Source: Paenibacillus sp. CF384 (lineage in GTDB: Bacteria > Bacillota > Bacilli > Paenibacillales > Paenibacillaceae). From it: a DNA stretch of 64,000 bases. Positions within the stretch are counted from its first letter, which is position 1; every line of letters starts with the position of its first letter. The notes beneath the pieces are model-generated. The model had not been told where the DNA came from. It saw only the letters and a program-made list of their open reading frames with translations, and did no database searches. Position numbers and translations under genes: made by a program. Positions 35,210 through 44,731 of this stretch are shown here, piece after piece. The stretch lies in NCBI RefSeq assembly GCF_900106745.1, contig NZ_FNNV01000002.1, positions 186,001-250,000 of the forward strand, written 5' to 3'.

Positions 35210-35641
35210 ATGGCACCGAATTGGTTTATGTATTTTATCGTGTTTTGGGCAGTTGTGATGATTGTCTTTATGTCGATCGGCGGCTTTTTTATGTTTCGTA
35301 AATTCCTTAAAGTGCTCCCGATGCGGGATGGCAAATCGAAGCTCGATTGGCAGAACTATTGGGTAGAGCGCAGCCGCGGCATGTGGCCCGAGGATTCCAA
35401 GAGTTTTCTGGATCAGCTTGTCTCTCCTGTGCCAAGTGCGTTTCGGGACATTGCCAAACATTCCATTGCAGCCAAAATCGCTCAAGTAGCCGTTGAAGGC
35501 GGCGCTTCGGAAGTGTCGCGCAATCACTGTATCGAAGGTTATATTCGGGCAACGCCTAAGCGGGATTACCGCAGCTTGGTTTCGTTTCTGGAGAAGGAAC
35601 AGATCGACTACTCCGCCTATACACATTTACTTAACAAATAA
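35210..35641 (+). CDS. DUF2621 (YneK-like) membrane-anchored protein
   Basis: 143 residues. One membrane helix near the N-terminus (FMYFIVFWAVVMIVFMSIGGFFMF), then a cytoplasmic helical part with DWQNYWVERSRGMWPEDSKSFLDQLVSPVPSAFRDIAKHSIAAKIAQVA. Resembles Bacillus YneK (DUF2621), of unknown function. GAGGTG lies 10 bases before the ATG and TATAAT with a TTGCGG at 18 bases lies about 60 bases upstream. A terminator overlaps the stop codon. Confidence 0.82.
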   Translation: MAPNWFMYFIVFWAVVMIVFMSIGGFFMFRKFLKVLPMRDGKSKLDWQNYWVERSRGMWPEDSKSFLDQLVSPVPSAFRDIAKHSIAAKIAQVAVEGGASEVSRNHCIEGYIRATPKRDYRSLVSFLEKEQIDYSAYTHLLNK

Positions 35642-35666
35642 GCCGCCCGCTTGGGCGGCTTTTGCA
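35640..35666 (+). terminator. Terminator after DUF2621 gene
   Basis: AGCCGCCC-GCTT-GGGCGGCT followed by TTTT, overlapping the TAA stop codon. Confidence 0.85.
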
Positions 35667-35717
35667 GTATTATTGAAGCAATTGGATGCTCTGAATGGAT
35701 GCTAAGGAGGTCTCTGT

Positions 35718-36617
35718 ATGAAGGTAGCGGTTACCGGAGGAACGGGATATGTAGGAGCTATGCTTGTCGATGCACTGCTGCAGCGAGGAGATGAAGTATG
35801 GATTATCTCTAGGTCTGAGAAACAGATGAGCCCGAATCCAAAGCTGCATACGATCACTTGGTCCAAACTGGCCGAGTCTCCGGTGAAGCTGGAAGGGATC
35901 GACGCCATCGTCAATTTAGCAGGTGAATCCATCAGTCGCCGCTGGACCAAAGAAGGCAAATCCGCAATATTGCATTCGAGACTAAATGCAGCGCGCGCGA
36001 TCGGCAGAGTCGTAGAAGCCCTTCAGCGCAAGCCGTCCGTCGTCATAAATGCATCGGGCATCTCCATCTACGGGACCGATGGCAGTAAAGTCAGCGATGA
36101 GCGGAGCCCTGCTCACATTACGGATTTCCTCGCTTCTGTCGTTGAGAAGTGGGAAGCCGCTGCAGATCGCATTGAGGTTCAACGCCTTGTAAAGCTGCGA
36201 ATCGGACTAGTGCTTGGCATGAAAGGCGGAGCCTTTCCGAAGATGCTTCTGCCCTATCGGTTAATGGCAGGCGGAAGAATGGGAAGCGGCAAACAGTGGA
36301 TCCCCTGGATTCACGAGGACGATATGATTCGACTGATCCTATTCTGCCTCGATGAGCTGGAAATAAATGGACCCGTCAATGCATGTGCACCAGAGCCGGT
36401 AACGAACAATGAGTTTGGAAGAGCAATCGGCAAGGCCATGAGAAGACCGCATTGGTTTCCGGTGCCGGCATTCGTACTCAAAGCCGTCCTCGGCGAGCTC
36501 TCCTTCCTGCTGCTCGAAGGCTCAAGAGCGGTCCCGCGGAAGTCTATGGAGTTAGGGTTCGAGTTCCGCTACGATACTGTTCAAGAAGCGCTGCGTCAGT
36601 TATTAGCCCGGAAGTAA
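35718..36617 (+). CDS. TIGR01777-family NAD-dependent epimerase/dehydratase-like protein
   Basis: 299 residues of an extended SDR fold: MKVAVTGGTGYVGAMLVDALLQRGDEVWIISRS (glycine-rich NAD motif TGGTGYVG), AIVNLAGESISRRWTKEGKSAILHSRLNA (a hallmark of TIGR01777), INASGISIYGTDG (YxxxK-like region altered) and a C-terminal DUF1731 segment PVPAFVLKAVLGELSFLLLEGSRAVPRKSMELGFEFRY. Related to Bacillus YfhF and E. coli YfcH; the reaction is unknown. AAGGAGG precedes the ATG. Confidence 0.9.
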   Translation: MKVAVTGGTGYVGAMLVDALLQRGDEVWIISRSEKQMSPNPKLHTITWSKLAESPVKLEGIDAIVNLAGESISRRWTKEGKSAILHSRLNAARAIGRVVEALQRKPSVVINASGISIYGTDGSKVSDERSPAHITDFLASVVEKWEAAADRIEVQRLVKLRIGLVLGMKGGAFPKMLLPYRLMAGGRMGSGKQWIPWIHEDDMIRLILFCLDELEINGPVNACAPEPVTNNEFGRAIGKAMRRPHWFPVPAFVLKAVLGELSFLLLEGSRAVPRKSMELGFEFRYDTVQEALRQLLARK

Positions 36618-36681
36618 CAGGTTCCTTAACTGGTCGGCCTTACAGCTCACTCCTCAAGAATCTTACGATAGGGCCACTCCT

Positions 36682-38280
36682 TCATCCTGCTTGTTGTGCA
36701 GGACTGGAGGGTACGCCTGATCGGAATTTATATCGTGGCCCGCTATCACCGGCCAGCTGTATCGAATCGTGATCATTTAGCGGATAGGCTTTGTATGGAA
36801 TCATCGTGACTCCGTTAAGGGTACTACCGTTTCGAGAGCCCATATCTTTCACTGACCAGCTGCCTTGCTTCACACTTACTTCCAGATGGGCTCTGGAAAT
36901 TCCTGAAGACACATCCACGTGATCCACGCCCTCACTCACTCGGCCGATTACAAACTGACTCTGTTCCAGTCTGACTATCACCGTCGACTCTCCTTCTACC
37001 ATGCGTTCGAGATACGGGGCACGCTTAGCAGCTCCGCTTGGCGACTCTGGATTCTGATTGAGCAACACTGTTGCATCATTAGGCAATGACTCCGGAGATG
37101 CTGTCTGTCCGCTGTGTGATAGTGGTGTGAATGCAATTGCGTTTGACTGAACTGCAGGTTGAACATTGTCCTCTATGAATTCTTCTTGGTATGACTTCAG
37201 CTGCCTTTGAACGTGGATAGGCATGGAATTAGGTACGAATCCATCTTCGACAGGCCATGCCTGCCTCTCATTCCAACCAATGCCCTCTTCTTCCTTACTC
37301 GTGCCTGAACTCATCCTTCGATTCACAATGAGTCCTCCCGCTGCTGTCATGAGCGTCAATCCACAGCAAATCAGCAGATTGCTTTGAGATGGGGAGGGCA
37401 AATAGAGAAAGCGCCAAATGAGCGCGGCAATTATCAGTCCTCCCGCTCCTAATATCCAGCCCGTCTTCTTTAAGGAAGTGGGTTGCTCTTGGACCGGCAG
37501 TTCCGTTAGTGGAAGCTCAACTCCCCTATCCTGTTGATTGAGGTCACTTCCTTCTTCCCTTCGAACTGCACTTGGAGCTCTCGGCGGCACTGACTCATTC
37601 TTCCATACGAACGAAGATTGGGTAGATAAAGGAGCAGCCACTTTATCTACCGGCTTTATTGCATGATCCGGCTTTCCGGGCGATTCGTTTGTTGACTCTC
37701 TGTACTCATTTCCAAGAAGGGCAAGAAGGGACCGTCTGAGCTGCCCCCAAGCCTCACATTCCCCTCTTAAATGCTGGAAAATGTGCTGCAAACCCACTCC
37801 ATCGGGCTCGACGATATAACCAACCCAGCGAATCGCCATAGCAAGTACCGCCTCACTTGCTGAGGATACAATGCTTGTATCTTGAAGTGGCACGTACACA
37901 AGCTCGACATCCTCCCAATGTTCACCGATATAGATGTACTGCTCATGAAGCATAAAGCCTTCTTCTCGAAGCATGTATTGTTTACAATCATCCAGCGTTT
38001 CCACGATAGCGAGCAGCAGGGCATAGAATTGAATCATCGTCAGTGGCTGAGTTTGCATGCGATGAAGCAAGATCCGTTTGCCGTTAATGCGATACCGCAA
38101 GGTTATCTTCCCGTCAATATCAACCCATTCCACAGCCAGCAATTTCGGAATTCGCTGGCTATGCAGCATCTTCATTTCGATTGGATCAAGCTGCTCCCTC
38201 GAAATGCCGGATTCCAAATCTACGATCATTTCAAGTCCATGCTTCATCGTGAAATCAACCCTTAATTCTTTAATCACCAT
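36682..38280 (-). CDS. Tad-locus FHA-domain membrane protein (DUF6382-like N-terminus)
   Basis: About 532 residues. The first 190 residues resemble DUF6382, the N-terminal domain often joined to FHA domains (LRVDFTMKHGLEMIVDLESGISREQLDPIEMKML...LLHRMQTQPLTMIQFYALLLAIVETLDDCKQYML). After a polar linker come two close membrane helices (about 300-345) and a C-terminal FHA domain with FVIGRVSE, GISRAHLEV and VKDMGSRNGSTLNG, all phospho-Thr-binding residues present. AAGGAGA precedes the ATG at 38280. It is the last gene of the Tad operon, 17 bases after the prepilin peptidase. It may couple pilus assembly to Ser/Thr phosphorylation; no kinase gene is in the window. Confidence 0.85.
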   Translation of the reverse strand: MVIKELRVDFTMKHGLEMIVDLESGISREQLDPIEMKMLHSQRIPKLLAVEWVDIDGKITLRYRINGKRILLHRMQTQPLTMIQFYALLLAIVETLDDCKQYMLREEGFMLHEQYIYIGEHWEDVELVYVPLQDTSIVSSASEAVLAMAIRWVGYIVEPDGVGLQHIFQHLRGECEAWGQLRRSLLALLGNEYRESTNESPGKPDHAIKPVDKVAAPLSTQSSFVWKNESVPPRAPSAVRREEGSDLNQQDRGVELPLTELPVQEQPTSLKKTGWILGAGGLIIAALIWRFLYLPSPSQSNLLICCGLTLMTAAGGLIVNRRMSSGTSKEEEGIGWNERQAWPVEDGFVPNSMPIHVQRQLKSYQEEFIEDNVQPAVQSNAIAFTPLSHSGQTASPESLPNDATVLLNQNPESPSGAAKRAPYLERMVEGESTVIVRLEQSQFVIGRVSEGVDHVDVSSGISRAHLEVSVKQGSWSVKDMGSRNGSTLNGVTMIPYKAYPLNDHDSIQLAGDSGPRYKFRSGVPSSPAQQAG

Positions 38281-38297
38281 CAACGTCGCTCTCCTTT

Positions 38298-38831
38298 CTA
38301 TCCGTTGAACGGCCACTCACGCATGAAGCAGCAGGTCGTAATGGCCCCTGGCACCACTGCGATCATGAACGGGAATCGTAAACCATTCTTCTTCAGTGTC
38401 ATGAAGCCATCTGTATGCAGGTTTCGAGGCAAGGCAAACAGTGAAACCGCAAATGCCACAATTCGCTTTGCAAAGGTTTGATTCAGGACCAGGAGCACGA
38501 TACCAAACAGCCCTCCGTACAAAATGGAATACATCAGGACCTGCATCGACAAGGCTGCCCCAACAATCGCACCAAGTGCTCCGAACAGCTTTACATCCCC
38601 CGCTCCTATTCCCTTCAGCATATACAAGGCAATCAGAGGCAGTACTCCCGCTAGTACACCTATAACCGAGAAAATCACTCCGCTCAAACCTTCGCTGCTC
38701 AAATGATAAATGAGTCCGGAAGCGAAGAAGGTTAGTGTCAACTTGTTCGGAATGCGCATCGCTCGCACATCACAGACAAAAGCAATTCCAAGCAGCAGTG
38801 CTGCTAAACCGAGCTCGATATGAGCCATCAT
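38298..38831 (-). CDS. cpaA: Type IV prepilin peptidase (A24, TadV/CpaA)
   Basis: 177 residues, all membrane helices. The two catalytic aspartates are in FVCDVRAMRIPNKL (about residue 21) and GIGAGDVKLFGALG (GxGD). It lacks the N-methylase domain, as expected for the short CpaA/TadV type. It would cleave the Flp pilin and the TadE-like pseudopilins encoded upstream. GGAGG lies just upstream of paired ATGs. Confidence 0.92.
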   Translation of the reverse strand: MMAHIELGLAALLLGIAFVCDVRAMRIPNKLTLTFFASGLIYHLSSEGLSGVIFSVIGVLAGVLPLIALYMLKGIGAGDVKLFGALGAIVGAALSMQVLMYSILYGGLFGIVLLVLNQTFAKRIVAFAVSLFALPRNLHTDGFMTLKKNGLRFPFMIAVVPGAITTCCFMREWPFNG

Positions 38832-38849
38832 CCGAAACCTCCTTCCAAG

Positions 38850-39890
38850 CTACAGAGCAGCCCTCTTCTCCACTACAAAATGTCTGGCCGCACGCGATGA
38901 ACCTTCACTTGCCGAAACAATCAGCTCCCAAACACCTGGAGTGGTATTGCCCGATATTAGCCATGTCCATTCCGCAAATCCCTCGTTGTCTGTGTAGGTA
39001 TCGCCGAGATGCTTTGCCACGCTGTGCCCACTCTTATAAATTACCTGAATGGACAGCTTTCGCCCCGGCGTCGTCAGAACAACAACACGTGCCCGTCTTC
39101 CCGGATTAGCCGGTGACGGCTCGAGAAGTACAATTTGAATAGGCGCTTCATCTATTGATGCCGACTCTTGATCCTGCGCTACCGGAATCGAATCGCGTAC
39201 CCAGACACGTTCTTCAGCACGCTCCCTCAGTACAATCGACTTCTTCGTAAACGGAAATCCCAGTTTGAACTCATACTCTGCCTCGATGAGAAGGGAAACA
39301 TCTGACCTATTCTTCAAATCAGGAAGCGAAAGCTTACTGAGACGCAGCCTCTCAGGATCGAGCACGGAATTATCGGCTTCTTGGCGAAGCAGCGGTTCAA
39401 TAATGCCTCTGCCGGCTTCAGTTGCTGCAGCATCGACTATCGGCTTCCAATCCCCTTGCAATGCCGATGAAAGGAGAAGCCCTGCCGGAGCCGGAAGCCA
39501 GTCTTCCAGCTTCTCAGCAATGAAATCGACGCCCGGTAATTGTTGCAGCACCGGTGGTAAAGCGGCTTCTGTTCGAGTTCCCGCTTCCGCATCTGCCTGC
39601 GGCTCCGTCACCGAATGATCTGCAACCCCCAGTTCATGGTTCTCCCCCACGGATGCACGCAGCTGCTGAAGAGCTAGATCGACGGGATGGATATTGGCTG
39701 CTGCCTGCCTTACCGTTTGGGATACTGTACTATGAAGCGCCATCTGCACCGTATTAAGCCGGATCAAGCAAATAAAGAAAATAACGACCATTAGCACAAT
39801 CGGAAGTAATAAAGCCGCCTCAAGTGTAATGCTTCCGGTTTCGCTGCTCCGTCTACCCGTACGACCAGCCAATGGTATGCGTCGCTTCAT
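38850..39890 (-). CDS. TadE-like pseudopilin with C-terminal Ig-like domain
   Basis: 346 residues. An N-terminal SGSITLEAALLLPIVLMVVIFFICLIRLNTVQMA helix is a TadE-type class III signal and membrane stem. The central part is polar; the last 100 residues (KLSIQVIYKSGHSVAKHLGD, TDNEGFAEWTWLISGNTTPGVWELIVSAS) look like a beta-sandwich Ig-like domain. Ordinary TadE proteins are 150-200 residues, so this may expose an adhesive or structural domain outside the cell. It overlaps the preceding gene by 38 bases, with its own AAGGG site. Confidence 0.78.
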   Translation of the reverse strand: MKRRIPLAGRTGRRSSETGSITLEAALLLPIVLMVVIFFICLIRLNTVQMALHSTVSQTVRQAAANIHPVDLALQQLRASVGENHELGVADHSVTEPQADAEAGTRTEAALPPVLQQLPGVDFIAEKLEDWLPAPAGLLLSSALQGDWKPIVDAAATEAGRGIIEPLLRQEADNSVLDPERLRLSKLSLPDLKNRSDVSLLIEAEYEFKLGFPFTKKSIVLRERAEERVWVRDSIPVAQDQESASIDEAPIQIVLLEPSPANPGRRARVVVLTTPGRKLSIQVIYKSGHSVAKHLGDTYTDNEGFAEWTWLISGNTTPGVWELIVSASEGSSRAARHFVVEKRAAL

Positions 39891-42090
39891 ATCGATTGCC
39901 CTTAACCTTTCCGTTCAGAATACCTGTGCCGGTAAAGCTCTTCATGAGCCCGGGCAGAAACCACAGCTTCACGGAGGAGGTCAATTCTCCAGTCAAACCT
40001 GTGGAGACAGAGGATAATGAAACACCGCCTAGGTTACGCTCAATGACCGCGATAATTCGTGCTGTCTTGGCTTCGCTGCTGCCATGCAGCAGCAGAAAAA
40101 CCCTTAAATAATCCAAATAACTGAATTCCACGGGCGTATACTTGGAAAGCTCCACTTTTCCTTCCTGCGCAATCGTAATCATATCGGCTAGCGATTTCTC
40201 TAACCCGTACAGTACCGCTGCGGAGAGTATCAATAACGGATGTCCCAAACCTTTGCAGGCAATAATCCCTTCCATCGTTCGTATCGCCAGCCTTGCTGCG
40301 AACACTTCACCGTAAGCGGCGGCCACGTTAGCAGCGGGCTCGTTAAATCCATACAAAATATATTCGACCTCTTGATTCTCGAGAGCAAGTCCCGAAGAGA
40401 AGGCTTCTGCAGTCGATTGACCGCTTGCCGGCGAAGAAGAGAACAGCTTAGGATCGAACGAATGAAACCGATGAACGATATATTCATTCACATAGAGCGG
40501 ATCTCTGATCCCTTCCAGAACATCCGCCATCCCGCTGAAGATCTTTCCCATGGAAGTCATAGATCCCCTTGTCTTCTCACCGGCATCGACATCAGCGTCT
40601 TCACCACCAGCCAGGTCATCATCGATTAGCGGCGACGCCGCAGCTTCATTGAGTTTCAGATTCGCTTCCATTCGCTCCTTCACTTCACGAAATGCTTCTT
40701 GGTGGTCCTCCTGATTCGGAGCAGACGTCATCGATTGAAGCTGCTGTTTCACTTGAAGCCATTTGCTCTCAGCTGCCGCTTCATTCGACTTTCGTTCCTG
40801 ATCGCTGGACTGCCGGCTCTCCATCTCCTTCTGCCGGCTAAGGATGACCGTGCCCGGTTGAATGTAGCGATCCCCATAGATGCCATAAGCACCTTCGAGC
40901 TGTTGCAAGGATTCCTGTAATAGTTCGGACATACCGATACCTCCAATTGAAGCGAGGACCACCTGACGAAACGGAGCAGCCTTTGCAGCTGCTTGCTGAA
41001 TATCGACTGTTTGATGCCTAAGTTCTTCTTCATACGCCTCAAACCAAGCTTGATCCAGCACGATCCCTTCTGCAGCCTCACGTGATTCTCGAAGAGTTGA
41101 CAGCTCCCCCGCTTGCAATGAACCGGATCGCGCGCCGGTAAGCTTCTGCTGATTCATCCGGTCATAGCCGTCGCCCGTTCCTTCTTCACTCATCCGCTTA
41201 ACCGCATCTTCCATAGCGCTATTCAAGCCTTTTGCTTCTTGAAGTAAAATCATGGCCTTTCGCCCCGATTCACGATGAAGAATGGCCGCTTCATCCAGCA
41301 CTGCCACGATCGAATCAGCTTCATTACTCGCATAGTTCCGATAGAAATTAATTGCATCCGTGCGTAGAGGGGGCAATTTCTTCATGGAGCGTATCGTATC
41401 TTCACTGATCCATTGCTCATAGGAACCATAGAGGCTGACTATATCTCGAGCCGATCCTGTCATTCGTGACCCTATTGCCTTCTTGACGCTGGCAGCGGCT
41501 TCTTTCTGAATCGTGATCACTTCCTGCAGCCGCTTCTCTCGTTCATCGTAAAGCTGACGAAGCTGCTCCAGCAATTCCACTGACATGGCGGCTTCCTTCA
41601 TAGCAGAGGCCATCGGGGCGAACTTGGAGGCTACCTCTAATGTAAAATCAATCGGCGCTTTGTATTTCATTTCCTCCAGCACCTGCCTGTTGAAGACCTG
41701 ATGAAGGCCTAATACCTCATAGCTGTCCACATGCGATGCTTCCGTCTTCCCGTCGAGGAGCTTGAATCCGCCCTCATCCGAAGTCCAGTTGTGCGACACA
41801 GCTTGCGCGAACAACTCACCACGATCAGAACCGCCTGTACCGAACAGACCATACTGCTCGTATAACGCCCCGTCATAAGCAGATAAAGCGGAACGGATGC
41901 CGGATTGCGCAGCAAGCCTGCTTTGTTGTTCAAAAGCGGCTATTCGCGCTAAATCGATGAGCAGCGCCGTGAACAGCAGCATGGCTGCAGTCGAAACGAT
42001 CAAGTAAATCGAAACAGCACCGTCACTGCTCCTCCAGAAGAACGACTGGTTAGGGGCATCATGCCGACCCTTATCATGCAATCGTTGCAT
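39853..42090 (-). CDS. TadG-like membrane protein (DUF5702 type)
   Basis: 745 residues. It starts with a TadE/TadG-like anchor, SSDGAVSIYLIVSTAAMLLFTALLIDLARIAAFEQQSRLAAQSGIRSALSAYDGALYEQYGLFG, typical of DUF5702 proteins in Firmicute Tad loci. A long extracellular part follows with several heptad-rich, Glu/Lys/Gln-dense stretches that look coiled-coil (about residues 150-500). The C-terminus contains a Leu-rich hydrophobic stretch (YLDYLRVFLLLHG). AGGAGG precedes the ATG. A structural partner of the pilus is inferred; no enzyme motif is visible. Confidence 0.8.
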   Translation of the reverse strand: MQRLHDKGRHDAPNQSFFWRSSDGAVSIYLIVSTAAMLLFTALLIDLARIAAFEQQSRLAAQSGIRSALSAYDGALYEQYGLFGTGGSDRGELFAQAVSHNWTSDEGGFKLLDGKTEASHVDSYEVLGLHQVFNRQVLEEMKYKAPIDFTLEVASKFAPMASAMKEAAMSVELLEQLRQLYDEREKRLQEVITIQKEAAASVKKAIGSRMTGSARDIVSLYGSYEQWISEDTIRSMKKLPPLRTDAINFYRNYASNEADSIVAVLDEAAILHRESGRKAMILLQEAKGLNSAMEDAVKRMSEEGTGDGYDRMNQQKLTGARSGSLQAGELSTLRESREAAEGIVLDQAWFEAYEEELRHQTVDIQQAAAKAAPFRQVVLASIGGIGMSELLQESLQQLEGAYGIYGDRYIQPGTVILSRQKEMESRQSSDQERKSNEAAAESKWLQVKQQLQSMTSAPNQEDHQEAFREVKERMEANLKLNEAAASPLIDDDLAGGEDADVDAGEKTRGSMTSMGKIFSGMADVLEGIRDPLYVNEYIVHRFHSFDPKLFSSSPASGQSTAEAFSSGLALENQEVEYILYGFNEPAANVAAAYGEVFAARLAIRTMEGIIACKGLGHPLLILSAAVLYGLEKSLADMITIAQEGKVELSKYTPVEFSYLDYLRVFLLLHGSSEAKTARIIAVIERNLGGVSLSSVSTGLTGELTSSVKLWFLPGLMKSFTGTGILNGKVKGNRYEATHTIGWSYG

Positions 42091-42102
42091 TTGATCTGCC
42101 TC

Positions 42103-42840
42103 CTACTGCTCCTGATTCTGAAGAGATTGCCGATTTTGCAGCACTTCACGGGCCTGTGCCTTGCCTTGCTCGGACTCACCGGCAAATCTTCCTGCATAAT
42201 ACCGTACGAGATCCACATTTCGGATGAGCTCAACATGGTCGACTATGACTGCATCCGTTATAGCCATCGGCTCCGAATGGCCAAGCATCGTTTCCAGAGG
42301 AGGGATAGATAACGGCTGGCGGAGCTTCACGTCAATTCTTTTCACCCATACCCCTTCATACGTCATCACCCCTTCAAGCGGCTCCCGAACTCTGACTGCT
42401 CCAATAGCCATCTTCTTAAGGGGAAGGGATTCAGCGGGAATGTTGGACGTATCCGAAGCATTGACTGAGGTGTCGCCAATCGGAACACTCAAGCTGTTCT
42501 CATTGCCGCCAGCTGATCCGAATAACGTTCGCAGTGCCCCATTATCGGACAGCCGCCAATATAATCCGTCGTACTTCCCGGTCACGCCTATTCCGCTGAC
42601 AGCAGCTCTGGCACTGTTATCCCAGCGGAAAGCTGTTCTCTCTGCCGTTTGTGAGGCAACTGAATACAAGACAACCTTCTGGTAGGTATACATACTAAGC
42701 ATGAGCAGCGTAATGAGGGCAACAAAAATCATAGGAAACACCATGCTTGCTTCAAGCGTAAAGCTGCCTTCTTCTTGCAACGCCAGCGTACGACACCTCG
42801 CGAAACTAGTTGAAGATTTCGTTCGCTTTATCATCCGCAT
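42103..42840 (-). CDS. TadE-like pseudopilin
   Basis: 245 residues. The signal is EEGSFTLEASMVFPMIFVALITLLMLSMYTYQKVVLYSVASQTAERTAFRWDN, a TadE-type helix with the E+5 glutamate (TLEA). The rest is extracellular and polar. The start at 42840 lies inside the end of the flp gene (35-base overlap); an ATG two codons later is equally possible. It would be processed by the CpaA-type peptidase and sit at the pilus base or in the fibre. Confidence 0.85.
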   Translation of the reverse strand: MRMIKRTKSSTSFARCRTLALQEEGSFTLEASMVFPMIFVALITLLMLSMYTYQKVVLYSVASQTAERTAFRWDNSARAAVSGIGVTGKYDGLYWRLSDNGALRTLFGSAGGNENSLSVPIGDTSVNASDTSNIPAESLPLKKMAIGAVRVREPLEGVMTYEGVWVKRIDVKLRQPLSIPPLETMLGHSEPMAITDAVIVDHVELIRNVDLVRYYAGRFAGESEQGKAQAREVLQNRQSLQNQEQ

Positions 42841-42991
42841 CGCCCATCAATTTCTCCATCAACGCAATAATCCAATCCTTGAAAAGCAGAGCTAATATAA
42901 TGACTACAGCAATGATAAGTACGATCTCCAGCGTTCCAAGGCCTTCCTCATCCTTCCAAAATTCACGCAGTGCGTTGTTCATGTTCTTCAT
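42806..42991 (-). CDS. flp: Flp-type pilin subunit
   Basis: 61 residues. A charged leader (MKNMNNALREFWKDEEGL) ends in a G-x-x-x-x-E prepilin site, followed by GTLEIVLIIAVVIILALLFKDWI and a short acidic tail with AxKANEIF. It matches Flp1-like pilins of Firmicute Tad systems. It is the main candidate for the fibre subunit. The ATG at 42991 has GAGGAG 9 bases upstream; an ATG two codons earlier is too close to that site. Confidence 0.9.
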   Translation of the reverse strand: MKNMNNALREFWKDEEGLGTLEIVLIIAVVIILALLFKDWIIALMEKLMGDADDKANEIFN

Positions 42992-43018
42992 ATCCATTCA
43001 CTCCTCTATTAGTAGTAG

Positions 43019-43876
43019 TTAACCGCGCATCATTAAGATCGCAGGTGAGGCAACAAGCACCATAAGCACCATAAAGATACCGACTAGAGGAAAAACAAGC
43101 TTCGAGGAAGCTTCTTCACCTCTGGCACGAGCTACAGCTTTACGTTTCTCCCATAAGGAATAAGAGAGCTCCTTCAAAGAAAGGACAAGCTGATCGCCGC
43201 CTCGGCGATAATTCAGCAGCAATGTCGTCGTAAAAAGCGACACCTCCTGCACACCGCATCGCCGGCTCAGCGTCTCCATTGCCGCTGCGAAGGATTCGCC
43301 ATTACGCACGGCTTCGTTTACTTTGCGAAGCTCGATGAACAGCGGAGTTCCGCCCTTCTCATCCTTTCGTTCACCGGCACGCACTAATGCGCGCTGCAGC
43401 GTCTCTCCCGCTCCAAGCAATAACATCAGCTTGCTGATCACCTCGGGCAGCAGCAGTAAAATATCCTGCTTGCGGCGCTCCACTTTAGTGGCGGTATCCC
43501 GCCATTTCGCTGCAGGCAGAAGGATACCAAGCAGCATGCCTATATACAGCAGCGTCTGCTCCTTGCTGAGTACACTAAGCCATGCTCCCGCACATGCTGC
43601 CGCGTATCCTGTACCGATGGACATGGCGACAAAGCCGTCTGTTGCATCTACCGTCCAGCTCCGCCCGTTAAGAATGAACAGCCTTCCATGCAAGCTCGCA
43701 AGAAAGGGCTGAATTCGGTTCAGCAATCCGCTCTGCTCCAGCAAATAACGAATGGGGGATGCCACTAATCGTTCTGCCGTGCTCAGCCGACTTCTCTTGT
43801 CATGCCGCCTGCATCGCAGCAAAGCCCAACTCCATAAGGCAGTCAATAAAGACCCTATAATAATGGCCGGCAGCAA
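43019..43876 (-). CDS. tadC: TadC-like T2SF platform protein
   Basis: About 285 residues with a type II secretion F domain: LLLPEVISKLMLLLGAGETLQRALVRAGE, LIELRKVNEAVRNGESFAAAMETLSRRCGVQEVSLFTTTLLLNYRRGGDQLVLSLKEL, and C-terminal membrane helices (LVFPLVGIFMVLMVLVASPAILMM). With TadB it forms the inner-membrane platform of the pilus machine. I prefer a TTG at 43876 with AAGGGGGG upstream; the frame opens at 43897, directly after the tadB stop. Confidence 0.88.
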   Translation of the reverse strand: MLPAIIIGSLLTALWSWALLRCRRHDKRSRLSTAERLVASPIRYLLEQSGLLNRIQPFLASLHGRLFILNGRSWTVDATDGFVAMSIGTGYAAACAGAWLSVLSKEQTLLYIGMLLGILLPAAKWRDTATKVERRKQDILLLLPEVISKLMLLLGAGETLQRALVRAGERKDEKGGTPLFIELRKVNEAVRNGESFAAAMETLSRRCGVQEVSLFTTTLLLNYRRGGDQLVLSLKELSYSLWEKRKAVARARGEEASSKLVFPLVGIFMVLMVLVASPAILMMRG

Positions 43877-43897
43877 GCTGCAACCCCCCTTCAACAA

Positions 43898-44731
43898 TTA
43901 CATGCGGATATTCATAATTCTCGTCATCAGCATAAAACAAAGTCCGAGAAGAAGAAGCGCCGCTGTCAGTATGACGTAGCCAATCCCGCTGTATAAAGGT
44001 GCCATATAGTCCGGCGCTGTCAGGCTGAGGAAGGTTAGGAAAACAAACGGAACCGCCATCATAATGCGTGATTCCAACCGCTTCTGCGCTACCATGACCG
44101 CGATGTCCTGCTGCACATCCAGCTTCTCGCCAATCATCTGTGAGGTTCGTCTGATCACTTCAACCAAATCACCTCCGGATCGTTTACAGGTTGTAAAGAC
44201 ATCGGTGAACTGCGATATATCATCGATCTGGGCACGTTGGCTCAAATCGATCAGCCCCTGTTCAAGCGTTTCCCCGTAACCCAATCTCGCTGATAAAATT
44301 TCAAATTCGACTAGAATCTCAGTCTTCGGATTCGGGTAGAGCAGTCTAAGATCCTCAAGCGCGGTTACGAAGGCATTCTCTACAGAGCGTCCTGCGGCAA
44401 GTGAAGATGCGATTGAATAGAGCGCTTCTTTAAATTGAATGGCCAGCCGCATTCGCCGCTGTTCCAGCAAGGATCGCCTATGGATACGAGGAGCGATAAT
44501 CCCAGCTAATGACAGCACAAGCGCAGCCATAACAGAACGATAAAACAAGAACGAAGCAGCAAAGACCATAACCCCTCCAACAACCACTGCTGCCTTGAAT
44601 TGCCGACCGGATAAACGATACTCTCCGTAACAAGGAAGCCCCTCTGCGCCGCCTGGTCCTACTGCAGACGCTGCACTCGTCCATCCAAGCCAAAGCATCC
44701 AATTCGTTTGCGTGCTCTTCATTCTCTTCAA
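43898..44731 (-). CDS. tadB: TadB-like T2SF platform protein
   Basis: 277 residues with a T2SF domain (LAIQFKEALYSIASSLAAGRSVENAFVTALEDLRLLYPNPKTEILVEFEILSARLGYGETLEQGLIDLSQRAQIDDISQFTDVFTTCKRSGGDLVEVIRRTS) and flanking membrane helices. The TTG start overlaps the tadA stop (TTGA), suggesting translational coupling; an ATG three codons later is an alternative. Confidence 0.88.
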   Translation of the reverse strand: MKRMKSTQTNWMLWLGWTSAASAVGPGGAEGLPCYGEYRLSGRQFKAAVVVGGVMVFAASFLFYRSVMAALVLSLAGIIAPRIHRRSLLEQRRMRLAIQFKEALYSIASSLAAGRSVENAFVTALEDLRLLYPNPKTEILVEFEILSARLGYGETLEQGLIDLSQRAQIDDISQFTDVFTTCKRSGGDLVEVIRRTSQMIGEKLDVQQDIAVMVAQKRLESRIMMAVPFVFLTFLSLTAPDYMAPLYSGIGYVILTAALLLLGLCFMLMTRIMNIRM